A DNA stretch of 64,000 bases from Ditylenchus dipsaci (Eukaryota > Nematoda > Chromadorea > Rhabditida > Anguinidae). This document shows positions 48,563-59,616 of this stretch, piece after piece. Below the pieces are notes generated by a model. That model saw nothing but the letters and a program-made list of their open reading frames with translations. It was not told the DNA's origin and made no database searches. The translations under genes were made by a program, and so were the position numbers. How positions within the stretch are numbered: position 1 is the stretch's first letter; every line of letters begins with the position of its first letter. Location of the stretch: NCBI GenBank assembly GCA_004194705.1, contig SADC01001282.1, positions 868,001-932,000 on the forward strand, read 5' to 3'.

Positions 48563-49430
48563 TTGACTTTTACAAAAATGCCACATTTTAATTCTCGTTT
48601 GAATTTAACTGGTACCCGCCTTTCAAAATATTCCCATCGGCGACGAGCATGCTTCTTTAATGACTCAGAAAAATATTAATAGGTGGGGGACAAATTTAAA
48701 CAGATGAGCAGGCCCCTTCAACCAACAATTTTTTAAAAAAAAAATATATATTGGTGACAAAAATAAGTGTTTTGGCATCAGGGAAAAGTTTTGCTCTCTA
48801 AAATGTAACCTCGATAATGTGTTTTTTGATCAATCAACTAGGGTTTTATTCGATCGAATTTTTTTTCAAGCCACCTTTTTCTTCTCAGACATTATTATCA
48901 AGGATCTATCAGAAATTTTCACAAAAAACTGCTTTTTATTGATTACCATCTTTTTGAAAAATCAACTACGGTATTTTCTCTAATTGTAGTTCATGGGCTT
49001 CTATATTTCAATTTCCTAAAAAACTTGAAATTGTCAAACAAAAATTTCCTTCACTCTACAACGTCAATCAAACAATAGGAGGGTGGGCTTCTATTAGAGA
49101 AAAAACGGTAATGTTATTTTTCCGAATGCTCAATACCTCATTTTGAAGAGGAAGTGGTTTTAGTATTAGGGGCTCGCAGAACGTAAAAAGTTCTACAAAA
49201 TTCTTGATAATGATAGCTGAGAAGAAAAAAAGCGGTTTCGAAAAGCTGACCGAATGCAACGCGACAGGTAACGCTCCAAATGAATATTTTTCATTGCACT
49301 TTTTATAGTCTTCTCGACGAGTCAATGATGGGCCAATAAATGAGTTTACAGATAAAAATTTCCAGTGATCTCAATTTTCAATACAGACAAAAATAGTTAA
49401 AAAAATTAGATCACCTTAACATAGCCGGGA
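48563..49430. other. Intergenic, no gene seen
   Basis: AT-rich, with inverted traces ATTTTCTCTAATTG / TCTATTAGAGAAAA around 48970-49110. No coding evidence. Confidence 0.3.
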
Positions 49431-49605
49431 TGAGGTCCTGAAAATGCAATGTGTATTTTTTTAACGAATTTCAAAGAATTCAACTTACGGCATCTGTCCA
49501 CTTCCGTTTAGCGCATTTCGGCAACTTCTTCAATTTTTAAGACCGCCGGGGTGAGGTCCTGAAAATGCAATGTGTATTTTTCTAATCGAATGTCATAGAA
49601 TTTAA

Positions 49606-50780
49606 TGGCTCTTTCACGGACTGCGACTTAGACTGAGACTTAGACTTAGACTGAGACTGAGACTTAGACTGAGACTAAGAGGTGTTCATGGAGCCAAATA
49701 GTCTCAGTCTAAGTCTCAGTCTAAGTCTAAGGTGTTCACGGACTGAGACTTAGACTGAGACTTAGACTTAGACTGAGACTTAGACTAAGAAATAAGTTTG
49801 ACTTTTTCACCTGTTTACAATGCAATGTTCACAATATATTCAATTTTTTATTTATTATTTCTTTTTCAAATCATTTCTTCCTGAAATCTACGCTACCAAC
49901 TCCATTAAAAAATTCTACAAGCTTTTTTCTCATGTCTTTTGCATTGGCATTGGCATCTTCTCAGTCAGCCCGGTGCTTATTCCACGCCAACTCTGAAAGG
50001 CTGCCATCACTCTGTTGAAGTCTGTTTCCTCCTCCATCTCTTCGATAAGAAAATTGTGTATCACACAAATGGCCCAAACTATGTTGTCAGCCATCTCATG
50101 TGAGCATTCAATCGGCTTCAACAAATTCTCCACTTCATTGCGATAATTCCGAAGCAGTTTTCTATGCGGTTCCGTGCTCTGCTTATCTGTAATTATATAT
50201 GCGCTCATTATGCCCATATGAGAGGCTTGAAATGGCTTCATCATATAGGAAGTAAGCGGAAAGGCACCGTCCCCGAGAAAGAAAAATGGGAGTTTGACCT
50301 GGCTGTTAGGAAGGTACTTGGCTGGTGGTAAATGAAGAGACCCACTATCCACAGCTTTCTGAGCTCTCTCCTTTGGCCCAATCTGTGGAGAACATATACA
50401 CACGTATAGTTGCAGTCGATGATCCAAGAGCTCTTTTCCAATTTAAGAAGACATACAGAAAAGCTTGGATGATTATGAGGATTGGTTGGTCGAGAAAGAA
50501 ACCATGCCATAATCATTTAACATTGTTAAAAATTTATTCATCCTGTTTTTAAAACATGAAATCACTAAATAAGTTGAGTAATAAAAAATAAATAAAAACG
50601 CAAACACATAAAAAATAAGTCTAAGTCTCAGTCTAAGTCTCAGTCCGTGAACACCTTTGACTGAGACTTAGACTAAGACTTAGACTTAGACTGAGACTGA
50701 GACTAAGGAGTGTTCATGTAGCCAAAAAGTCTCAGTCTAAGTCTCAGTCTAAGTCTAAGTCGCAGTCCGTGAAAGAGCCA
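49606..50780 (-). mobile_element. PIF/Harbinger element, TSD TAA
   Basis: TIR TGGCTCTTTCACGGACTGCG, extended by inverted arrays of GAGACTTAGACT units (49625-49795 and 50618-50760). TAA flanks both ends (49603-49605 and 50781-50783). Adjacent repeat units of array A show the empty site, confirming the insertion. One transposase fragment lies inside on the minus strand. Confidence 0.9.
49930..50427 (-). pseudogene. Harbinger transposase C-terminal part (DDE_Tnp_4)
   Basis: The frame carries KLPFFFLGDGAFPLTSYMMK (catalytic GDGAF block) and a C-terminal block MADNIVWAICVIHNFLIEEM typical of PIF/Harbinger transposases, ending near 49930. The region upstream of GDGAF shows only NYTCVY-like remnants in another frame (to about 50490), and the helix-turn-helix N-terminus and first catalytic Asp are missing. 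The usual NYRLSRAR-type segment is shortened. An internally deleted copy, probably moved in trans. Confidence 0.75.
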
Positions 50781-51029
50781 TAACTTACGGCATCTCTCCA
50801 CTTCTGTTTGCCGAATTTCTGCCATTTCATCAATCTTTGAGATCGCCGGGATGAGGTCCTGAAAATACAAGGTGATTTTTTTCAACCGAATTGCATAGAA
50901 TTAAACTTACAGCGTCTGATCACTTCTGTTTGCCGAATTTCGGCCGTTTCATCAATCTTTGAGGTCGCCGGATGAGGTCCTGAACCATGATCGATGTACT
51001 GAAGAGCAGAAAAACCACCCTTGAATTAA

Positions 51030-51645
51030 GGGCACTTATTCTGTTTGTACCCCCCCCCCTCTTCCTACATTTTTTTAAAGTTGAAGACATTTTGGTATTT
51101 GTACCCCTTCTTTTTTTGAATATGTATGATTTTTCATTTTATGGAAATTATGAATTGCTTATATCAGATGGAAGCTTGAGAAACCTCACACTCGAAGGTC
51201 TTTATGAAAAACTGCTGAATTGGAATGAAGACGACTTCTTGGAATGGTTTTAACACCTTAATTGATTCTCACCAATCACGTTTGACACACCAATCACGTT
51301 TGACACACCAATCACTTCAGATTGCTGGGCCGCTTATGGTGGCATCGAAAATTTGCCATAAGGATACCGTGGCTATAGCGTCAATCATTCGAAAACTTTG
51401 TGGATCCTGAAACTGGGGCGCGTACCCAAAATATCAAGTCCGAATGGCAGAAGTATAGATGCGTCACAAAAAAAAATATGGGATATCATGATAATTGTTC
51501 TTGAATTACATCTCCCATTACGTATGGAGAAAGAAATTTGCTGGCCCAGATGTTATGTATTATTTGTGGACAGATGTTTTTGAACTGTATAAGCGTGAGT
51601 ATGTTTGAAACAGTGAAATAAAAATCGTTAACCTTCAAAAAAATC
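51030..51645 (+). pseudogene. Merlin/IS1595-like transposase relic
   Basis: Open pieces read YELLISDGSLRNLTLEGLYE, NWNEDDFLEWF, then SDCWAAYGGIENLP, YSVNHSK and after a shift FVDPETGARTQNIKSEWQKY. The DCWAAY...VNHS.(N/T)FVDP.TGA.T..I...W signature is that of the IS1016/ISXO2 (DDE_Tnp_IS1595) fold used by Merlin. Stops and frame shifts make it inactive. GTTTGT(A/T)AC plus C runs at about 51040 and the complement at 51650-51672 could be the TIRs. It interrupts array B. Confidence 0.7.
51269..51322 (+). repeat. 20-bp minisatellite inside Merlin relic
   Basis: About three copies of CACCAATCACGTTTGACA in tandem, within the transposase coding sequence. Confidence 0.7.
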
Positions 51646-51659
51646 GAAGAAGGGGGGGG

Positions 51660-52745
51660 GGGGGCGTTAACAAACAATTTTCAAACTGAAAGCACAAAAA
51701 TTCAACTAGAACGCACAAAAAAGCTTACAACATTCCATAATTTGATCCATCATTCACTGGAGTAGAATCGATGTGCTGGATAGCAGGAACAACCACCCTT
51801 AAATCAAAGGTACATACATTTTTAACTAGAACGCACAAAAAGCTTACAACATTCCATAATTTGATCCACCAATCATGGAGTACGATCGATGCGCTGGATA
51901 GCAGAAAAAACCACCCTTAAATCAAAGGAACATACATTTTTAACTAAAACGCACAAAAAAGCTTACAACATTCCATAATTTGATCCACCAATCACTGGAG
52001 TACGATCGATGCGCTGGAATAGCAGAAAAAACCACCCTTAAATCAAAGGTACATACATTTTTAACTAAAACGCACAAAAAAGCTTACAACATTCCATAAT
52101 TTGATCCACCATTCACTGGAGTACGATCGATGTGCTGGATAGCAGAAAAACCACCCTTAAATCAAAGGTACATACATTTTTAACTAAAACGCACAAAAAA
52201 GCTTACAACATTCCATAATTTGATCCACCATTCACTGGAGTACGATCGATGTGCTGGATAGCAGAAAAAACCACCCTTAAATCAAGGTACATACATTTTT
52301 AACTAAAACGCACAAAAAAGCTTACAACATTCCATAATTTGATCCACCAGTCACTGGAGTACGATTGATGCGCTGGATAGCAGAAAAAACCACCCTTCAA
52401 TCAAAGTACATACATTTTAACTAGAACGCACAAAAAAGCTTACAACATTCCATAATTTGATCCACCAATCACTGGAGTACGATCGATGCGCTGGATAGCA
52501 GAAAAAACCACCTTAAATCAAAGGTACATACATTTTTAACTAAAACGCACAAAAAGCTTACAACATTCCATAATTTGATCCACCATTCACTGGAGTAGAA
52601 TCGATGTGCTGGATAGCAGGAACAATCACCCTTAAATCAAGGTACATACATTTTTTAACTAGAACGCACAAAAAAGCTTACAACATTCCATAATTTGATC
52701 CACCAATCACTGGAGTACGATCGATGCGCTGAGAGCAGGAATCAG
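51660..52745 (-). repeat. Array B: about nine 120-bp exon-intron-like tandem units
   Basis: GCTTACAACATTCCATAATT occurs at about 51724, 51842, 51961, 52081, 52201, 52319, 52436, 52555 and 52676, spacing 117-121 bp. On the minus strand each unit reads CTGCTATCCAG, a 47-bp segment CGCATCGATCGTACTCCAGT...ATGGAATGTT, then GTAAGC and about 70 bp ending in the next CCAG. A tenth, partial unit lies at about 50985-51030, beyond the Merlin relic, fused to array A. The frame reads RIDRTPVIGGSNYGML; 47 bp does not preserve frame from unit to unit. Confidence 0.75.
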
Positions 52746-53942
52746 GCCCTAAAACACGACGATTTTTTAACCGTACGAGCTTATATTTGCCGCTACTATG
52801 ATACACCCCCCCCTCGCCCATCATCATTCTCAGGGGTCTCTCAAACCTATTTTGTGTGATGATTTTGCTTAAAAAGCCTAGAAAAGCAATTTCGAAGAAA
52901 TTATGAGCTGTATTTGTAAGAGAAGGAAATAATATAGAGGCCCTGTTTTAGGACTTTTTTTGACTTCTTAATGTAGCCCTGAACTTTAGTTTTTTGGTGA
53001 GCTGCAATATTCAACTGTGTAATTTCTAAAATAAAGAGATTTACGTATTAGAGCAGTGTTTTTAAAAAGCTGAGTGAGAATGACAGAATGAGAGTGAGAA
53101 TTTTGCAGAATGAGAATTGTCTCACAATGATAATGAGCATCATTCTCATTCTGTAATCTCATTCTCACTTTGAAAAAATTATCATTCTCACTCTCATGTC
53201 ATTGTGAATCTCATTCTCATTTTCCTAACTGTTCAACTAACTGTATGCAAAAAAATCGATTGTTTTGAAGAAACGAAGTAGTATCTTGTTCACAATCAAT
53301 AAAATCTGAGTCTGTGTTCACTATTTTGAGATTAATTAACTCTAGCCGTTATTCTACTGAACTCTAAAGCATTTCGAACCACCCTAAACAAACTTTTACT
53401 ACCCTGAACATCCCAAACTATCCCAGAATTCCTCGACCTACCGCGACCCCGAAATCAAGAGTGGGCACTTCTGGTCGAGGTGGATATCCATCTGACCATA
53501 TCCATCTGAAACCTGTAAGAAATGAGTTTGTCAGGACTAAAAATTGCGATTTTACCCACCCATACCCCAAACCAGAAGTGCTCATAGGTTAAGGTGGACA
53601 TCTATATGGATGGCGAACAACCCATTTGTCCGAAGTAACTTATGAAGAAATTGAATTTGAAAGGACCGAATTTGCGATTTTACCGATTTTATTGAGGCCC
53701 AAATGCGAGGGACGAACGGAGTGCCCAAATGCGAGGGACGACACGCGGAGTGCCCAAATGCGAGGGAACGACACGTGGAGTGCCCAAATGTGATGGACCA
53801 CATGCGGAGTGCCCGAACGCGTAAATACACAAAAGATTCTTAAAGCTTATCTCTCCAACAAGCCCTTTTTCTTCGTCCAGTCCAACATCCAACAAATAAA
53901 ACTCAGTAGCTTTATAGAGTACCTAGCTGGTGAAATTCGGAT
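52746..53942. repeat. Intergenic with (AGAATG)n palindrome and 31-bp minisatellite
   Basis: 53075-53222 is an imperfect palindrome of GAATGAGAATG-type repeats. 53697-53822 holds four copies of a roughly 31-bp unit GTGCCCAAATGCGAGGGACG plus a variable part. No gene was seen. Confidence 0.5.
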
Positions 53943-54568
53943 ACCGTAAATACTCTAATAAACGGAGATCTCCGTTTATTTTTCAACCTCCTCGGAGGTC
54001 TCCGTTTATTAGAGAGTCTCCGTTATTAGAGAGTCTCCGTTTATTTTTCAACCTTCAAAACAGTTTGATTTGAATTCTGTTATGGTGTGGTGACCGGTGA
54101 ATATGGTACCAGTGGAATCTGACAGACAGATGATTCCGTCATTAATTGTTTCCAAATATTTGGTATGTTTGGGCAAATGTCGTTTGGGCAAATGTCATTT
54201 TGCCGAATGTCGTTTTGCCAAATGTCGTTTTGCCAAATGTCGTTTGGGCAAATGTCGTTTTTGCCAAATTTCTCCTAGCCCGGGTATCGAGGAAGACGAG
54301 GAGTAACCGAATTTTGAGATGTTGGCTGATGATGAACAGTTTTTGTTTGTTGAATAAATGTCTGTCGATTCTTTTCTTTCTCGCTTATCGTCAATATACG
54401 TCGTTCAAAATTGTTTGGTCGAATTGTATTGCACGATTTTATTGTACTGGGGTCTCCGTTTATTAGAGGGTCTCCTTTTATTTTTCAACCCTCCTCGGAG
54501 AGTCTCCGTTTATTAGAGAGTCTCCGTTTATTAGAGAGTCTCCGTTTATTAGAGTATTTACGGTATTT
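53943..54568. mobile_element. MITE with CCGTAAATACTCTAATAAAC ends
   Basis: TA-flanked ends CCGTAAATACTCTAATAAAC and complement, extended by tandem GTCTCCGTTTATTAGAGA units. The centre includes a GGGCAAATGTCGTTT array (about 54165-54265). Related ends at 27297 and 55198. Confidence 0.7.
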
Positions 54569-54702
54569 CGTCGACGACCGAATCCATATATATCCATATA
54601 TATCCATATATCCATATACTGAATATCTCAAGTAAATCGAAAATTTTCTATTTCTCCAAAGAGGTTGACAATTGTTGGCCACCTACACGATTTTAGAAAC
54701 AA

Positions 54703-55197
54703 TACGCCGCCGCTTTACCGCTGATCCATTGATGCTACTCCAAAAAAGCGGATGTGGACAAAAATAGATCATTGTGTGCATGCCTTGAACACTTTTCTTG
54801 AGGCCAAAAGTTTTTAATTATTTAAAAAAAGTTTTCCAAATATCGCTTGTCTTGGCAAGTTTTTTATGAATAGGCAAAAAACATTTTGGCCACAAGGAAT
54901 AGTGTTTTGGCGACAACTTTTTTCGCGGACACAAAAAAATTTTTCAATGTTTTTGACCACTTTTTTAATAACCTCTCAAGTAGTTTACATATAAAATGTA
55001 GCTAGGGTTCACAGTTACATTTTAGTATGATACTTGCTGAATATATTGAAACATCAATAACACAACGAACCAAATGACAGATACCGGATTTTAGGGGGAA
55101 TTTTCTACCTTTTTTAACATGATTTTTTCATCAGTATTTATATCATCATGTAGCCCCGGACTTCAGCTTACTGATGAGCTGCAATATTTAACTGTGT
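54703..55197 (-). repeat. Inverted partner of 47626-48110
   Basis: Same repeat in opposite orientation, highly similar over its whole length. It ends at ACTGTGTACC where the next MITE begins. Confidence 0.6.
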
Positions 55198-55441
55198 ACC
55201 GTAAATACTCTAATAAACGGAGACCCCTACAGTTAACGTTTTTCAAATTTGCTTTGCTCTTTTAGCCGCAATATTGTTTATTTTCGAAACGGACGACCAC
55301 TCATTTTGTAGAGCTTCACAAACTCTACAAAAGGAGTGGTCGTCTGTTTCGAAAAATAAACAATATTGCGGCTAAAAGAGCAAAGCAAATTTGAAAAACG
55401 TTAACTGTAGGGGTGCCCGTTTAATAGAGGTTATACGGTAT
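55197..55441. mobile_element. MITE related to 53943-54568
   Basis: TA-flanked; left end CCGTAAATACTCTAATAAAC, right end AATAGAGGTTATACGG. Inside is a perfect inverted pair around CACTCATTTTGTAGAGCTTC with GCGGCTAAAAGAGCAAAGC arms. Confidence 0.65.
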
Positions 55442-56241
55442 CCACGTGCCGACGCTATTCAGACTTTGATTGGACTACTGAATATCTCAAGTAAATCAAA
55501 AATTTCTATTTCTCCAAACAGGTTGACAATTGTTGGCCACCTACACGATTTTAGAAACCCAACCTTCAAAATGAATAAAGGATTTATTTCAGGCAACAAT
55601 TTAACAGGTCAACAAAGAATTCTAGAGCTCATCATCGTAGATATTCTCCAGTCCGAGGCTTTCATTTTCAGCAAGAGATCCGCTTTTCGAATAGATATCT
55701 CTGTCGAATAGACACCCGCCCTTTTTCAAACCTTTTAACCGCCCCGCCCCTTTAAAAAGTTTAAATTTACAAACGCATGAGCTTTTAATTTACATATTGA
55801 GAAAGAAGATGTGCTTGAAAATTTGTATGGCATCTGATAGAAAAGGGATTGTCAGTAGAGATGCGCATGTGGCTTTATGTAATATATGCGATTCGATATT
55901 TTTAGTCTCGCCTGGATGCGATAGCGACATATTTCTAAAATCGAGGCGATATTTTTTCCGAACGATTACGGAAATATTAAAAGCAAACTAAATCATGTTT
56001 TGAATCACTGAAACATAAATTTTCCGCTTCATTAAACATACAGGGTGTCCGGAAATTACGCGCACATCAAAAAAAATTGTGTGAGTAGCTCTTTGGCCAG
56101 TCGATTTCCGTTTTCGGGACCCTAACCCGCGTGAATCTCCATAATTGTGGGTTTTTTAAATTATGACTAACGCAGTTTTGCCATTGCCATGCCTTCTTTA
56201 TTCAAAAAGCAATAAACAGTGGGTGGTATTAAATTTTGGCC
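55442..56241. other. Intergenic; mariner end fragment
   Basis: A single TACAGGGTGTCCGGAAATTA end near 56038 matches the element at 63652 but has no partner. Short open frames only. Confidence 0.4.
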
Positions 56242-56249
56242 GTAGAATT

Positions 56250-59159
56250 TAGGGTGGTTCACGGTCGGTTAACCGACCCGGTCGGTTAACCGAACCGGAC
56301 GGTTTTGGCCTAATTAACCGGAACCGAAAACCGGGTACGAGAAAAACCTGTTAACCGAAAACCGGGTACGTCAAGATCCGGTTTTTCCGGTTTAAGCACT
56401 GGATAAAATGACCTCCCAAAATAAAAATTTGCAGTAAAAGCTTTCCGTTTTCACACTAATTTTGTCACTTTATTACTGGTTGGATAATTTGCAGAAAATG
56501 CCGCTAGCTAAACAGCGAAAATTTGGAAGTTCTTCCGAGTTATTACAGACGATGGAGTGCTAAAGCGTCAGTGTCTCAAATGCCGCAGTTTTTTACCAGT
56601 GCCAAAGGATGGGTCGACTTCGCATCTGATAAGCCATCTCAAGTCAAAGGGACACGAGGAGCAGTTCCAGAATATGGATTAGATACTCTCTGCAAAGTAT
56701 TTTGTTTAATAACCATTGTAAAATTTATCTTATTAACACTATGTTTTAGGTTCATCCAATCACCTCTTTTTTTCCGAACAACAGAGCAAAGACGACCTTC
56801 AGAAGAACATGGATGAAGAGTTGGTAAGGATAATGGTGCGCCAGAATGCTTCCACTCGCTTTTTCGATGATCCAGATGTGCAGACAAGGACAGCCAGAGC
56901 ATATCCAGCACTCAAAGTTCGAAAATGAATTCTTTGATTTCATTACGCGATCTTTTCCAGGTTTACGGTCGTTTACATTATTCATGAGAAGTCATTCCAG
57001 CTATGGCAGAAGAAATTAGAAAAACATTGTGCGGAATATCGGTGACGGGTTCTTTTCAATAACAAGTGACGGGTGGCAGAAACCAAGCAAATTTCCGGCA
57101 TTGCTAAGGTTTGAATTAAAAATATTGTAATTACTGACCGTGGTGGTCTTTCAGCGTCACAACTCACGCTGTGAACGATAACTTTAAGCGACTTGACAAC
57201 GTGTTAGCTACCATTCCAATAGAAAGAGAGCACACGGCGAAGAGATTGCTAAGTTGATTGAGCAATGTTTGCAAAAAATGGACTTCTTATGAATCGACTT
57301 GTAGCGATGGTTCGAGATGATGCAAGCAACATGCAAAATCTTATCGCCTTCTTGAGATTGAGAGGTTTGTGATTTGATATTTTCCGTATGTTTGTTCGTA
57401 CGACAGTTACATTTATGGGTTTAGTTTTCAATTCTCTGCGCATTTCTATCACCTAGTGGTTACTGACGCGTTGAAGTCAGATGCATAGCAGCGCTTATTC
57501 TCAAGGTTCGCCTCAAGGGTTGGGAGCACTCATCGGTCCTCGTTGTCCAGTCTTCTTCTAAGATATCAGCTCTCAGAGGGATTGGCAGAGAAACGAATCC
57601 CAATGGTTACTATTTTTGTGTATTTCGATTACTGACATATTATTGTACTTTTTCAGGATGTGCCAACTCGATGGAACTCAACTTACTTGATGCTCTCTGG
57701 CTTTTTTGAAAACAAGAATGCGTTGCTAAAGGTTGAAGAGTTGCTTATGGATGCAACACGAGCAGAAAGCCTCAAGATATTTCCCAAACTGACTGGACCA
57801 AGCTAAAACACCTTGCATCAAGTCTACAGCCATTAGATGAAGAAGATTTCATCGTCGTCAAGGAGTTGTGTAGGTTCTAAAAGCCTTTCATGTGGAGACT
57901 TGTCGCGTATGTTTTATGTACCAATTTTCGATTTTATTTCCATTTCAACACAGCGTTTCAGCTGTGTTGAAATGGAAATATGTCTTCTGAACAGTCAACT
58001 GCTTCGACCTATTTGCCGACTGTTACTAGAATGATGAAGCACCTGAAATCGATGCTTATAAGAAATCTGGTTGTTAGCAATGTGAAAACTTTTTGGTGGA
58101 GGGACTTCAACGTCGAAGCTCAGTGATTCGTATGAATGAGCTCCTCAAATTATCAATGCTGATGGATCCGCGCTTTGCTTATGATTCTAACTACTTGAAA
58201 GACTATGAATGGGATCATATGGAGGAAAAATTCGTCGAGTTGCTTGTGGATGGTACGTTCTGTAAGTGTTCGTAATTCTCACAAGCTTCTTTTGTTTCAG
58301 AGCAAGAACTGGGGCTTGCTGAGTTGATTGCCGGAGCTGAAGACCAAAGCGAGAACAGCTCTCATAACAATAGCAACAGCATGGATATGGGTATGTTCCA
58401 TACTTCCAACATTTACTGATTTCCGATCAATGCAATTTACTTAATATGACATCTGGGCCATCAAAAAGAAAGTCGTCCGCAGAGTAGGATCTGATGAACT
58501 TACGGCTACAATTAAGGTATTATGATCTCTTGTTCACTTTTTCACCCTCAGTGTTGTATTAAAGGCAGAATTAAGTCATTACCGTCACAACAGTGATAGA
58601 CCTGATAGGAATGATGACTTATTCATCTGGTGGCGACAAAACAAGGAACGATTTTCGACTATTTCCAAAGGTGCCAAAATTCTCCTTTGTGTTCCGGCAA
58701 CTTCAGTCAGCAGTGAACGAACATTCTCTATCGCCGGTCTTCTTTATTCTAACACACTGAGAAATGGGTAAACAGCTTTACTTATAAATTTGATAATATC
58801 AAACAAATAAGTCGTAAACAAGATCTTTAGGATGCGCGGTGCTACGGCGGAGATGCTTATTTTGATTAAAGCAAATCTGAAAAAGCTGGAGTTAGCTCTG
58901 TCAACTGTTCCTGATGACGAAGAAGTCCAAGAATATGAATCAAATTTTGTCGATGAATACAACATTGAATGAATTTATTATTTGCAACATGTTATATAGT
59001 TTTAATAAAATTTTAGATTGAGTCATTTTTGAGATAATAGCCAAAAACTGCGGTTAGAGGCTAAAATTAGCAAAAACCGGAAAAACCGGGCCGGTTAACC
59101 GGGTACTGGTAATAAACCGTAACCGAAAACCGCCAAATTAACCGTAACCGTACACCCTA
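56250..59159 (+). mobile_element. hAT transposon, complete ends, TSD GTAGAATT
   Basis: TIRs TAGGGTGGTTCACGG and CCGTACACCCTA are followed by subterminal arrays of GGTTAACCGGAACC and AAACCGG motifs. Flanks are identical GTAGAATT (56242-56249 and 59160-59167). Length 2910 bp with one multi-exon transposase on the plus strand. Confidence 0.95.
56524..58972 (+). pseudogene. hAT transposase, full-length but damaged
   Basis: An N-terminal BED zinc finger at 56524-56680 reads WKFFRVITDDGVLKRQCLKC, then TSHLISHLKSKGHEEQF. Later pieces are RQNASTRFFDDPDVQTRTA, ITSDGWQKPSKFPALLSVTT (catalytic region), MVRDDASNMQNLIAFL, DVPTRWNSTYLMLSGFFENK, LMDPRFAYDSNYLKDYEW, and the C-terminal dimerisation domain WRQNKERFSTISKGAKILLC, then PATSVSSERTFSIAG. 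The stop is at 58970-58972. Several introns of about 50 bp have GT-AG ends (for example near 56700-56750 and 57110-57155). Frame breaks near 56690, 57260 and 57800 show it is no longer functional. A short palindrome at 57943-57976 looks like a later insertion. Confidence 0.85.
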
Positions 59160-59616
59160 GTAGAATTGTGAAAAATGGCCGCAGATTATTTAAATTGGTC
59201 GTAGATTTTCTTTTTGCTTTTTTCCACATTTTTGTGATTATTTTAAAAAATTTTCACCATCATGTAAACTTTAATCTTGTTTTAATTATGAGCCATCAAA
59301 CTTGCTAAATGAAGTTACAGATGTAGATCTTTGGAGGTTTTCAAATTTTTTTTTGGAAAAATTGTGTTTTTAAAACATTGAAATTTCCACATTTCTGACC
59401 ACATTTAGCAAAGTTTGATAGCACATAAGAAAGCCAAGATTCAGGGCTATATGATGGTGAAAAATATTTGATGAAAAAAAGTTATTACAAAAATATAGGA
59501 TAAAGGTGCAAAAAATCGGAGACTTTTCTGCTAGAATTTCAGATTTATTATTTAAAAATTAAGACAAAACGACGCTACTATCATAACCCCTCTCCCCAAA
59601 AAAATACGGTACTATT

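Larger units (their letters stand above)
49425..50990 (-). repeat. Array A: about 120-bp exon-intron-like tandem units
   Basis: Read on the minus strand, each unit is TTTTCAG, a 70-bp segment beginning GACCTCATCCCGGCGATCTC and ending AGTGGAGAGATGCC, then GTAAGTT and about 50 bp of intron-like AT-rich DNA ending again in TTTTCAG. Three full units and a partial fourth are visible; one is split by the Harbinger element 49606-50780. The open frame reads DLIPAISKIDEMAEIRQTEV. The 70-bp exon is not a multiple of three, so successive units cannot all be joined in one frame. Either a multiplied gene fragment or a satellite with accidental splice signals. Confidence 0.6.

Noticed and set aside
51660..52745. 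Array B as ordinary centromeric-type satellite
   Set aside because: Not excluded, but only about ten units with splice-like signals at fixed positions; kept as an exon-intron-like array pending transcripts.
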